Shown here piece after piece: positions 1-6,132 of a stretch of DNA of 18,735 nt (the first letter of the stretch is position 1; every line of letters starts with the position of its first letter). Made by a program: the position numbers and the translations under genes. A model generated the notes under the pieces. It was given only the letters and a program-made list of their open reading frames with translations. It had not been told where the DNA came from and did not search any database. Origin of the DNA: JBBFMJ01 sp037441225 (GTDB lineage Bacteria; Acidobacteriota; Thermoanaerobaculia; UBA2201); NCBI GenBank assembly GCA_037441225.1, contig JBBISU010000061.1, positions 1 through 18,735 on the forward strand. Direction: 5' to 3'.

Positions 1-2
1 TT

Positions 3-68
3 ATCACTTCCTCTAAAGGAGTCCAATATGATTCTGAGATTTTGCAGTTTTTTAAAAAAAACAAATAA
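3..68 (+). CDS. C-terminal end of an upstream gene, possibly an HD-GYP protein (partial)
   Basis: An open frame enters from the left edge and stops at TAA 66-68. It encodes 21 residues that end in GVQYDSEILQFFKKNK. The pattern G-x-Q-[FY]-D-x-E-[IV]-x-x-F resembles the last helix of HD-GYP phosphodiesterases, where G-T-Q-F-D-P-E-I-V-x-A-F is common. That similarity is from memory and rests on about a dozen residues. The rest of the gene lies outside the window, so neither the start nor the family can be confirmed. Of the three forward frames it is the one that reads like protein. Confidence 0.4.
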   Translation: MTSSKGVQYDSEILQFFKKNK

Positions 69-96
69 ACAAATGTGTTGGTATGTTATGGGGAAC

Positions 97-124
97 TTGT
101 AATAAAATAAAAATGATGTAAGAT
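97..124 (+). promoter_or_regulatory. Possible promoter of the 6S RNA gene
   Basis: TTGTAA (97-102) and TAAGAT (119-124) lie 16 bp apart and match the sigma70 hexamers at 4 of 6 positions each. They would start transcription near G131, which is where the 5' arm of the predicted RNA begins. The match is modest and is supported mainly by the agreement with the RNA ends. Confidence 0.35.
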
Positions 125-130
125 TGGTAA

Positions 131-301
131 GGAAAAGGTTTTTTTAGGGAGGTTGAAAGGGTGGGCGATAACCCCTGTAAGCTTAAGAGTTCGTTTTTGT
201 GTTTGCCCTCCCTTAAGATCTACCAATCTGGGAACTTCAAATTGAGGAAGCCTTAAATAGTGCTTGTCAAGCATCCCTTTTAACCTTCACAAATTTTTTT
301 T
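131..301 (+). ncRNA. ssrS: Probable 6S RNA (RNA polymerase-binding regulator)
   Basis: 6S RNA binds the RNA polymerase sigma70 holoenzyme by mimicking an open promoter. Several features agree with it here. A terminal stem pairs 151-161 (GGTTGAAAGGG) with 275-285 (CCCTTTTAACC), 11 pairs with one G-U. The 5' bubble strand carries GGGCGATA (163-170), comparable to GAGCCGATA in E. coli. The 3' strand carries GAGGAAGCCTTAAA (244-257), comparable to GAGAAGCCUUAAA in E. coli. A small hairpin TGCTT-GTC-AAGCA lies in the 3' bubble strand (261-273), and an apical stem pairs GAGTTC (187-192) with GAACTT (232-237). Eight T residues (294-301) follow the closing stem and would end transcription. The length of about 170 nt fits the family. 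No credible protein is encoded here; the minus-strand open frame over this region is a shadow. I could not run a covariance model, so the call rests on motif and fold. Confidence 0.62.
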
Positions 302-424
302 CAAGAGATTTTTATGCATTACATAGGAATTAACGTTCATAAAGATTCAAAAATGGATTATTTTTTGCAAAGGACCGAGAAAAATGGTAAAATCTATTAA
401 AAGAATAAGTTCCCCATACATAGG

Positions 425-447
425 TAGGGGTCGTGCTTGCACGACCC
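425..447. repeat. REP-like palindrome (GTAGGGG family), copy 1
   Basis: GTAGGGG is followed by an uninterrupted palindrome, GGGTCGTGCTTGCACGACCC (428-447): 9 bp arms round a 2-base centre. A near copy lies at 16586-16608 and relatives at 4904-4963 and 16288-16394. Short GTAGGGG hairpins of this kind are typical extragenic repeats in many bacteria; some families are moved by RAYT transposases, but none is encoded here. Confidence 0.75.
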
Positions 448-470
448 GTAAAATAATAATTAAAAAATTG

Positions 471-622
471 TAGCCGCAGGTTCTTTAGAGGCTGTCTGGT
501 AATTAAAATTTTTAAAATTGTTATACAATATATTGTTTTATCCTTTTTAATTATAACATATATATTGTGTACCGCAAATCAAAATAACATATTGTTGGAC
601 AGCCTGTTCAGCCTGCGAGGAA
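471..622. mobile_element. MITE-like element nested in a REP-like hairpin, copy 1
   Basis: The outer arms are TAGCCGCAGG (471-480) and GCCTGCGAGGAA (611-622), which contain the inverted pair CGCAGG/CCTGCG. Between them lies a 117-bp core (489-605) with inverted ends AGGCTGTC and GGACAGCCT and an AT-rich interior. Copy 2 is at 16417-16570. The outer arms run in the same direction in both copies, while the core is reversed. No protein is encoded, so any movement would be in trans. The short length, inverted termini and possible target duplication are what justify the MITE-like label. Confidence 0.7.
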
Positions 623-625
623 GAA

Positions 626-679
626 GAGCAGTATTCCGTTTTCCGTTGTCCGTGTTTTAGATGAATTATTTTGGCAATT
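626..679. repeat. 54-bp interspersed repeat module, copy 1
   Basis: This module begins GAGCAGTA and ends GAATTATTTTGGCAATT. It aligns without gaps to 16233-16286, same length, about 42 of 54 bases identical by hand count. In both clusters it adjoins REP or MITE-like elements. Nothing suggests coding. Confidence 0.6.
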
Positions 680-762
680 AAAAAGGAGCAGCAGAGCAGC
701 AATTTATGGGGGCAATCCACGAATTGGCCAATGTTTTTTAAGAACGGTCAACGGACAACGGA
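642..762. repeat. 12-bp inverted repeat TCCGTTGTCCGT
   Basis: TCCGTTGTCCGT (642-653) recurs as its exact reverse complement at 751-762, next to the related words CCGTTTTCCG and ACGGTCA. The arms are 97 bp apart. The rest of the stretch up to the promoter at 865 holds only a degenerate hairpin (GACC aaaa GGGTC, 791-803) and GAGCAG words. I see no gene in it. Confidence 0.5.
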
Positions 763-864
763 CTTTGATTGTATTATCATATGTCAGGGAGACCAAAAGG
801 GTCGCGCCTAAAAGAAAATAAAAAAATGGCAGGGTGTGCGCTTGCTTGTGCCGAAAATCTTTGC

Positions 865-893
865 TTGATTTTTTTTTTAAAATTTGAAATAAT
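865..893 (+). promoter_or_regulatory. Sigma70-type promoter of the citrate lyase operon
   Basis: TTGATT (865-870) and AATAAT (888-893) are spaced 17 bp, matching the consensus hexamers at 4 and 5 of 6 positions. Transcription would begin near base 900, giving a leader of about 22 nt that carries the GGAGG ribosome site (909-913). No operator palindrome is obvious beside it. Confidence 0.5.
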
Positions 894-921
894 TTAAGGA
901 AAATTTTTGGAGGTAAAATTT

Positions 922-2103
922 ATGGTAATTGTTGGTAGAGATTCAAAGGAAGATATTTTAATAAAATTAGAGAAAGCAGAAGGGGAAGAAAGTATAATTG
1001 AAATTGATAGTTCTGTTAAGAATTTATTTGGAAAACATATAAAAGATTTGATTTATGAAAATTTAAAAAAAATTGAAATTCCTCCTTTGAAGATAGAAGT
1101 AAAAGATAATGGTGCCCTTGATTTTGTAATTTTGGCTCGCCTTGAAGCAGGGATTAAAAGATTATTTCCAGATTTGAAATTTAAATTTCTTCCACAAAGA
1201 ATTTTTGAAGATAGGATCCAATCAGCAAAAGAAAGGCAGAGGAGGTCTCGCCTTTATGTCCCTGGAAATCAGCCCGACTTAATGATAAATGCCTATCTTT
1301 TCAAGCCCGATGGAATAATCCTTGATTTAGAGGACTCTGTTGCACCTTCTGAAAAGGATGCAGCACTGATTTTAGTAAGGAATGCTTTGATGGTCCTGGA
1401 TTTTGGGGAATGTGAGAGGATGGTTAGAATAAACCAACTTCCAAAGGGGCTTTTTGATCTTCCAGAGATACTTGAAACAGATGGAGTTGATTGTATTTTA
1501 ATTCCAAAGGCAGAAAGAGGAGAAGATATAGCACAGGTTTCTCAATTTATAAAAGAATATTTAAATAAAATTGGAATTATAAGAAAAATCTGGCTTATGC
1601 CAATAATTGAAAGTGCCCTTGGGGTTTTGAAAGCATATGAAATTGCTTCTTCTTGTCCTGAGGTATGTGCCTTAACCTTTGGAGCAGAAGATTTTACAAA
1701 AGATATTGGGGCACAGAGGACAAGGGAAGGAAGAGAAAGTTTTGTTGCCAGATCTTTGATTGTTTTAGGTGCAAGGGCAGCAAATGTTCCACCAATTGAC
1801 ACTGTTTTTGCTGATGTGGAAGATATGGAAGGGTTATATAATTCTGTAAAAGAAGCTCAGTCCTTGGGTTTTGAAGGAAAAGGATGTATCCATCCAAGAC
1901 AGATTGATGTAATTCATAAAGCTTTTAAACCAACAGAAGAAGAATTTTTATGGGCTTGCAAGGTAAAAAAAGCATACTTAGAAGCAAAAGAAAAGGGTCT
2001 GGCAGTTGTTTCTTTAGGGACAAAGATGGTAGACCCACCTGTTGTGGAAAGGGCATTAAAGGTAATAAAACTTGGAAAAATTTATGGAATGGAGGAGGTA
2101 TAA
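922..2103 (+). CDS. Citrate lyase gamma-beta fusion (CitD acyl carrier + CitE citryl lyase)
   Basis: One 393-residue chain carries two citrate lyase subunits. Residues 1 to about 85 match CitD: a Ser (Ser8, in GRDSKED) where the phosphoribosyl-dephospho-CoA group is attached, then SSVKNLFGKHI and DNGALDFVILARLEA, close to the E. coli CitD blocks SSVEKQFGDAI and DKGALDCILRARLEA. From about residue 107 it is CitE: RLYVPGNQPD, LDLEDSVAPSEKD, VRIN, LPKAERGED (here IPKAERGED), the GAEDF segment and GCIHP. CitE cleaves citryl-thioester to oxaloacetate and acetyl-thioester; CitD holds the acyl arm. The start is ATG 922, 8 nt after GGAGG (909-913), rather than the upstream in-frame TTG at 907, which overlaps that site. 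citF follows after 1 bp. The accessory genes citC, citX and citG are absent from the window. A CitE-like lyase for another acyl-CoA is possible, but the CitD part and citF argue for citrate lyase. Confidence 0.9.
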   Translation: MVIVGRDSKEDILIKLEKAEGEESIIEIDSSVKNLFGKHIKDLIYENLKKIEIPPLKIEVKDNGALDFVILARLEAGIKRLFPDLKFKFLPQRIFEDRIQSAKERQRRSRLYVPGNQPDLMINAYLFKPDGIILDLEDSVAPSEKDAALILVRNALMVLDFGECERMVRINQLPKGLFDLPEILETDGVDCILIPKAERGEDIAQVSQFIKEYLNKIGIIRKIWLMPIIESALGVLKAYEIASSCPEVCALTFGAEDFTKDIGAQRTREGRESFVARSLIVLGARAANVPPIDTVFADVEDMEGLYNSVKEAQSLGFEGKGCIHPRQIDVIHKAFKPTEEEFLWACKVKKAYLEAKEKGLAVVSLGTKMVDPPVVERALKVIKLGKIYGMEEV

Positions 2104-2104
2104 T

Positions 2105-3649
2105 ATGGAACTTATAAAAAATGCTCTGGGAAGGTTAGTGCCCTCTGAAGTCAATGGAAAACCACAAGTTCCTTTTAAAGGAATTGGAAACCATAAACCA
2201 GAAGGAAGAAAATGGTCTCCCCCAATACCATCAAATTCTGATTATCCAAAAGATAAGAGGGTATCTTCTTTAAGAGAAGCTCTTGAAAAATGTGAAATAA
2301 GGGATGGAATGACAATTGGGATACACCATCATTTCAGAGATGGTGATTTAGTTATAAATCCATTGTTTGACTTAATTTCTGATATGGGAATAAAAGATAT
2401 AACCTTTGCCCCAACTGCTCTTTTCCCAACCCATGAGCCATTGATAAACCATTTATCCAGTGGTGTAATTCATCATATAGAAGGTTCAATGAATGGTCCA
2501 ATTGGAAGGTTTTGCACTGAAGGGAAAATGAGAGGGATAGGAGTTTTGAGATCCCATGGTGGAAGGTGGCAGGCAATCCAAGATGGCGAGTTAAAAATTG
2601 ATATTGGAATAATACCAGCTCCATCAGCAGATATTATGGGAAATGCTAATGGTGTAAATGGTCCTTCTGCTTGTGGTCCCCTTGGTTTTGCCTTAGCAGA
2701 TGCAACTTTTGCAGATAAGGTAATTGTTATAACAGATAATTTAGTTCCTTTCCCTTGCGTTCCTTGGGAAATTCCAGGGATGCTTGTGGATTATTTAGTA
2801 GAAGCAGAAAAGATTGGAATACCTGAAAAAATTGTCTCTGGAACAACCCAAATTACTAAAAGTCCAACCCGCCTTTTGATTGCAGAATATATTGCCCAAT
2901 TTATTGAAGAAGCAGGATATTTAGGGACACCCTTTCAAGCGGGAGCAGGTGGAATTTCCCTTGCCTTTGTTCAGTTTTTAGCAGAAAGGATGAGGGCAAA
3001 AAATGTAAAGGCACCTTTTGCAAGGGGTGGTTCTACAAAATTTTTAGTTGATTTATTAAAGGAAGGTTTGATTGGCTATATTTTAGATGGTCAAAGTTTT
3101 GATTTAGATGGAGTAAATTCCTTAAGAGATAATCCAAGACATATTGCTACAAGTCCTTTTACTTCTTATAATTATCATTCAAAGGGAAACTTTGCAAACT
3201 ATGTTGGTGTCTCTGTATTAGGAGCAACAGAAGTAGATATAAATTTCAATGCAAATGTAGTTACCCATTCAGATGGCTATCTTTTGCATGGAATTGGTGG
3301 ATGGCAAAACACCCTTTTTGCAGACCTTACAATCCTTGCTTTTCCCCTTTTTAGAGGAAGGATTCCAATTGTAGTAGAAGAAGTTACAACTGTTTGTGCT
3401 CCTCCAGAACTCATAGATGTTATAATTACTGAAAGGGGAATTGCAATAAATCCAAGGAGGGAGGACTTAATTGATAAAATGAAAAATTCTTCCCTTCCAA
3501 TTGTCAAAATTGAGGATTTATATGATATGGCAAAGAAAATCTGTGGAGTACCTGAAAAGCCAGTGCTGAATAAAGAAAGACCTGTTGCAATAATAAAATG
3601 GGTTGATGGAACTGTAATTGATACTGTTTTTCAGGTAGTAAAGGAGTAA
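2105..3649 (+). CDS. citF: Citrate lyase alpha subunit (citrate CoA-transferase)
   Basis: The 514-residue product matches CitF (about 510 residues in E. coli). CitF exchanges the acetyl group on the acyl carrier for citrate, forming citryl-ACP for CitE. Visible blocks are the N-terminal segment NALGRLVPSEVNG, then GMTIGIHHHFRDGD, SHGGRWQAIQDGE, NGPSACGPLGFALADA, PCVPWEIPG, GAGGISLAF, FARGGSTKFLVDLL, GATEVDINFNANV and the C-terminal TERGIAINPRR. Start ATG 2105 has GGAGG (2094-2098) 6 nt upstream; the in-frame codons before it lie inside the preceding gene. It follows the CitD-CitE fusion after 1 bp, so the three-subunit complex would be made from one transcript in the usual D-E-F order. The C-terminus is complete and nothing looks broken. 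Confidence 0.95.
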   Translation: MELIKNALGRLVPSEVNGKPQVPFKGIGNHKPEGRKWSPPIPSNSDYPKDKRVSSLREALEKCEIRDGMTIGIHHHFRDGDLVINPLFDLISDMGIKDITFAPTALFPTHEPLINHLSSGVIHHIEGSMNGPIGRFCTEGKMRGIGVLRSHGGRWQAIQDGELKIDIGIIPAPSADIMGNANGVNGPSACGPLGFALADATFADKVIVITDNLVPFPCVPWEIPGMLVDYLVEAEKIGIPEKIVSGTTQITKSPTRLLIAEYIAQFIEEAGYLGTPFQAGAGGISLAFVQFLAERMRAKNVKAPFARGGSTKFLVDLLKEGLIGYILDGQSFDLDGVNSLRDNPRHIATSPFTSYNYHSKGNFANYVGVSVLGATEVDINFNANVVTHSDGYLLHGIGGWQNTLFADLTILAFPLFRGRIPIVVEEVTTVCAPPELIDVIITERGIAINPRREDLIDKMKNSSLPIVKIEDLYDMAKKICGVPEKPVLNKERPVAIIKWVDGTVIDTVFQVVKE

Positions 3650-3652
3650 AAA

Positions 3653-3910
3653 ATGGATAAAAGAACTTTAGCAAGCAAAATTGCAGAAGATTGTGGAATT
3701 ACAGTAGTCAAATCAAAAAAGATAATTAAAGAGATAACAGAAATTTTCAAAAAGTATTTGGCAAAGGAAAAAAAGATTGAGATTAGAAATTTTGGATCCT
3801 TTAAGGTTGTTGAAACAAAGAAAAGGAAAATAAGATACATTGGTCAAAAGACAATAAAAGAATTGCCTCCAAAGAAAAGAATTAAATTTAAATCCTTCAT
3901 AAAATTGTGA
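3653..3910 (+). CDS. HU/IHF-family DNA-binding protein (divergent, 85 residues)
   Basis: HU proteins bend and compact DNA as dimers. The N-terminal helices (TLASKIAEDCGITVVKSKKI) and the IEIRNFGSFKV strand (residues 42-52) are typical, and the segment from RKIRYI to FKSFIKL aligns without gaps to the arm and C-terminus of Bacillus-type HU. Two departures are visible: position 63, the DNA-intercalating proline of the RNP arm motif, is Ile, and the chain stops about 4 residues early. AAGGAG (3641-3646) lies inside the end of citF, 6 nt before ATG 3653, so translation follows citF directly. The link to citrate lyase looks positional rather than functional. It could be a minor nucleoid protein or one with a specific target; I cannot tell which. 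Confidence 0.85.
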   Translation: MDKRTLASKIAEDCGITVVKSKKIIKEITEIFKKYLAKEKKIEIRNFGSFKVVETKKRKIRYIGQKTIKELPPKKRIKFKSFIKL

Positions 3911-4815
3911 GTTCCTTCGAAGAATTTGAATTTGCCGAACCCATTAGAAAAAAATTTCAGCATAATTGGTTTTTAAACATTTCTTTATTCTTTTTAACTT
4001 TAGCAAGCACTACTTTTATGGGAACTCTTTGGGTTGGCAATTTAAAACCTTATGTAAATTTGAAAGAACTTTTTATCCAAATTACAGCAATCAATACAAT
4101 TTTAAAGGGCTTAAAGTTTTCAATACCTCTTCTTTTAATTTTACTTGCCCATGAGATGGGGCATTATCTTGCCTGCCGAAAATACAGAGTTGATTCAACG
4201 CTTCCCTTTTTTATACCTGTCCCTTTTGGAGTTGGAACACTTGGTGCTTTTATTAAGATAAAAGAACCCTTTCCTTCAAAAAGGGTACTCTTTGATGTAG
4301 GCGTTGCAGGTCCAATTGCAGGTTTTATTGCTTCTATTCCCTTTGCTGTAATTGGAATCTGGACAACAAACATAGTTTATTTCACACCACAAGAAGGCGA
4401 TATATTTATGCAGGACCCTCTCCTTTTTAAAATTTTAATTTATCTTAAATTTGGTTCCATTCCAAATGAAACGATGGTTTTAAATCCTTTCATATTTGCA
4501 TCTTGGATTGGGTTTTTAGCTACAATGCTAAACCTCCTTCCCTTTGGACAGTTAGATGGGGGGCATATAATTTATTCATTATTTGGTAGGTTTCAAAGAA
4601 AAATTGTTTTTCCCCTTTATTTAATTTTGCTAATTTTGGGAATCTATTGGCTTGGTTGGTTTTTTTGGGCAGTGATAATAATTTTAATGAATCCTTTTCA
4701 TCCAAGGATATGGGACGAAGCCCTTCCAATTGACAGAAAAAGAAAAATTGTTGGAATAATTGTTCTTTTAATTTTTATCCTTTCTTTTATGCCTGTTCCT
4801 GTTAAGATTTATTAA
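3907..4815 (+). CDS. Site-2 protease family (M50) membrane zinc metalloprotease
   Basis: A 302-residue multi-pass membrane protein with both M50 signatures: HEMGH (residues 82-86, two zinc His plus catalytic Glu) in a hydrophobic helix, and LDGGH (216-220, third zinc ligand Asp217) near the C-terminal side. Such enzymes cut transmembrane helices in regulated intramembrane proteolysis. Hydrophobic segments lie near 22-42, 70-90, 128-152, 192-212, 232-262 and 280-298. The sequences between the motifs (FFIPVPFGVGTLGAFIKIKEP and GVAGPIAGF) are characteristic of bacterial and plant EGY-like S2P homologues; no PDZ domain is present. The GTG start at 3907 overlaps the HU stop by 4 bp (GTGA), so translational coupling is likely; no Shine-Dalgarno is visible. 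The substrate is unknown. It ends the operon. Confidence 0.88.
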   Translation: MSSFEEFEFAEPIRKKFQHNWFLNISLFFLTLASTTFMGTLWVGNLKPYVNLKELFIQITAINTILKGLKFSIPLLLILLAHEMGHYLACRKYRVDSTLPFFIPVPFGVGTLGAFIKIKEPFPSKRVLFDVGVAGPIAGFIASIPFAVIGIWTTNIVYFTPQEGDIFMQDPLLFKILIYLKFGSIPNETMVLNPFIFASWIGFLATMLNLLPFGQLDGGHIIYSLFGRFQRKIVFPLYLILLILGIYWLGWFFWAVIIILMNPFHPRIWDEALPIDRKRKIVGIIVLLIFILSFMPVPVKIY

Positions 4816-4903
4816 CCCAAAAAATTCCATTAAAATTAAATCATTAGTTAAAAAGAACCTCCTTTTATTTTATAAAAAAAGATTTAAAATAGAAAAAACT
4901 ATG

Positions 4904-4963
4904 GTAGGGGCTGGGCTTGTCCCATCCTGATTATTTACGGGTCGTGCAAGATAAGACCCCTAC
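4904..4963. repeat. REP-like element with GTAGGGG/CCCCTAC ends
   Basis: This 60-bp element starts GTAGGGGCTGGGCTTGTCCC and ends GACCCCTAC; the terminal 7 bp are perfect inverted repeats. Its interior word CGGGTCGTGCAAG is half of the palindrome found at 428-447. The flank reads TAGAGCAGCAG on the minus strand, the same GAGCAG word that borders the other clusters. The remainder of the gap between the protease gene and the tRNA promoter has only the AT hairpin at 4994-5021. Confidence 0.65.
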
Positions 4964-4993
4964 ACTGCTGCTCTATTTTATCTCATTTTCAAC

Positions 4994-5021
4994 TGCATTT
5001 TTTGGATTAATAAAAAATGCA
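4994..5021. terminator. AT-rich perfect hairpin, possible weak terminator
   Basis: TGCATTTTTT (4994-5003) and AAAAAATGCA (5012-5021) form a perfect 10-bp inverted repeat round an 8-base loop. The stem has only two G-C pairs and only three T residues follow nearby, so intrinsic termination is uncertain. It sits between the M50 gene and the tRNA promoter, a plausible place to end the citrate lyase transcript. Confidence 0.3.
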
Positions 5022-5067
5022 AAATTTACAAGTTTCGCTCTTCATTGATATGGAATTCTAAATTTAC

Positions 5068-5096
5068 TTGACAAAATTATTATTTGATATTATTAT
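5068..5096 (+). promoter_or_regulatory. Strong sigma70-type promoter for tRNA-Phe and accA
   Basis: TTGACA (5068-5073) is a perfect -35 hexamer, followed after 17 bp by TATTAT (5091-5096), 5 of 6 for the -10. The start site would fall near 5103, about 3 nt before the mature tRNA. The G/C-poor spacer fits a strong promoter. It is the only clear promoter before accA, so it probably drives accA, recJ and the LptC-like gene as well. Confidence 0.75.
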
Positions 5097-5105
5097 ATTA
5101 TGAGT

Positions 5106-5178
5106 GCCCAGGTAGCTCAGTCGGCAGAGCGAGGGACTGAAAATCCCTGCGTTGGCGGTTCGATTCCGTCCCTGGGCA
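5106..5178 (+). tRNA. tRNA-Phe (GAA)
   Basis: A complete 73-nt cloverleaf. The acceptor stem GCCCAGG (5106-5112) pairs with CCTGGGC (5171-5177), with discriminator A5178. The D-stem is GCTC/GAGC. The anticodon stem AGGGA/TCCCT encloses loop CTGAAAA with anticodon GAA at 5139-5141. The T-stem GGCGG/CCGTC has one G-U pair and loop TTCGATT. CCA is not encoded and must be added by nucleotidyltransferase. The gene is followed after 9 nt by the accA start. Confidence 0.97.
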
Positions 5179-5187
5179 TATTTTTTT

Positions 5188-6132
5188 ATGGAATTTGAAA
5201 TGCCCATACTGGAGATAAAAAGAAAAATAGAAGAGTTGTCTTCACTTCCTCTGACAAAAGAAAGGGATAAGGAAATTCAAAAATTAAAAGAAAAACTTGA
5301 AAAAACTACAAAAGAAATTTATTCTAATCTTTCTTCATATCAAATAGTTCAAATTGCAAGGCACCCTTTAAGACCATATTCCCTTGATTATATTGAAAAT
5401 TTAATAGAAAATTTTGTGGAACTCCATGGAGATAGAGCTTGGGGAGATGACCCTGCAATTGTTGCTGGCTTTGGATTCTTTGAAAGAATGCCTGTAGCTA
5501 TTGTTGCACAACAAAAGGGGAGAACAACCCAGGAAAAATTGAGGAGAAATTTTGGAATGCCTCACCCTGAAGGTTATAGAAAAGCATTAAGGATTATGAA
5601 AATGGCAGAAAGGTTTGATAGGCCTATTATTTCTTTTGTTGACACCCCAGGTGCATATCCTGGGATTGGGGCTGAAGAAAGAGGACAAGCAGAAGCAATT
5701 GCAACAAATCTTCTTGAAATGTCACTCTTAAAAGTTCCAATAATTGTTTGTATAATAGGAGAAGGTGGAAGTGGGGGAGCACTTGCAATTGCAGTAGGTG
5801 ATAGGGTGTTAATGATGGAATATGCAATTTATTCAGTCATTTCAGCAGAAGGGTGCTCTTCTATTTTATTTAAATCACAAGAGATAAAATTTATAGAAGA
5901 AGCAGCAAATAATTTAAAACTTACTTCAAAAGATTTAAAAGAGTTTGAGATAATTGATGAGATTATTCCAGAGCCCTTAGGAGGTGCTCATTCAAATCCT
6001 GAAGAAGCTATAGCAAATGTAAAAGAGTATTTAATAAAAAATTTAAAAGAATTAGTAAAAATTCCAAAGGAAGAATTGCTCAAAAAAAGATATGAAAAAT
6101 TTCGTAGGATGGGTGTTTACTGGGAAGAATGA
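5188..6132 (+). CDS. accA: Acetyl-CoA carboxylase carboxyltransferase subunit alpha
   Basis: AccA pairs with AccD to move the carboxyl group from biotin to acetyl-CoA, giving malonyl-CoA for fatty-acid synthesis in the cytoplasm. The 314-residue chain (E. coli 319) shows the N-terminal coiled region, ARHPLRPYSLDYI, GDRAWGDDPAIVAGF, QKGRTTQEKLRRNFGMPHPEGYRKALR, FVDTPGAYPGIGAEERGQ, GEGGSGGALAIAVGD, YSVISAEGCSSIL and IIPEPLGGAH. Start ATG 5188 is chosen because MEFEMPILEIKRKI aligns with the family N-terminus (LDFEQPIAELEAKI in E. coli); a longer reading would run into the tRNA. There is no Shine-Dalgarno and only 9 nt separate it from the tRNA. AccD, AccB and AccC are not in the window. recJ overlaps its 3' end. 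Confidence 0.96.
   Translation: MEFEMPILEIKRKIEELSSLPLTKERDKEIQKLKEKLEKTTKEIYSNLSSYQIVQIARHPLRPYSLDYIENLIENFVELHGDRAWGDDPAIVAGFGFFERMPVAIVAQQKGRTTQEKLRRNFGMPHPEGYRKALRIMKMAERFDRPIISFVDTPGAYPGIGAEERGQAEAIATNLLEMSLLKVPIIVCIIGEGGSGGALAIAVGDRVLMMEYAIYSVISAEGCSSILFKSQEIKFIEEAANNLKLTSKDLKEFEIIDEIIPEPLGGAHSNPEEAIANVKEYLIKNLKELVKIPKEELLKKRYEKFRRMGVYWEE

Larger units (their letters stand above)
87..418. repeat. 12-bp inverted repeat bracketing the 6S candidate
   Basis: TATGGGGAACTT at 87-98 is repeated as its exact reverse complement at 407-418. Allowing one inserted base, the match continues outwards for a few more bases (TATG). The arms enclose the whole 6S candidate and its promoter. Whether they are termini of an inserted segment or chance is unknown. 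Confidence 0.5.

Noticed and set aside
121..229. Perfect 9-bp pairing AGATTGGTA (121-129) with TACCAATCT (221-229), nested with GGGAGG/CCTCCC (147-152/207-212), as a riboswitch-like fold
   Set aside because: The left arm overlaps the likely -10 element and would be outside a transcript starting at 131; it also competes with the better supported 6S closing stem. Worth remembering if the start is mapped upstream.
86..274. Minus-strand open frame of 62 codons near the left end
   Set aside because: It lies across the predicted 6S RNA, has no ribosome site and no recognisable sequence.
384..473. Short plus-strand frame starting ATGGTAAAATC and running into the REP palindrome
   Set aside because: Half of it is repeat sequence and there is no proper ribosome site.
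425..780. CRISPR array or phage attachment site at the repeats or at the tRNA
   Set aside because: The repeats are not evenly spaced with unique spacers, no cas genes are present, and no duplicate of the tRNA 3' end or integrase is visible in the window.
5152..5187. Longer accA start reaching into the tRNA
   Set aside because: The extra 12 residues are translated tRNA sequence and have no counterpart in AccA; ATG 5188 aligns with the family.
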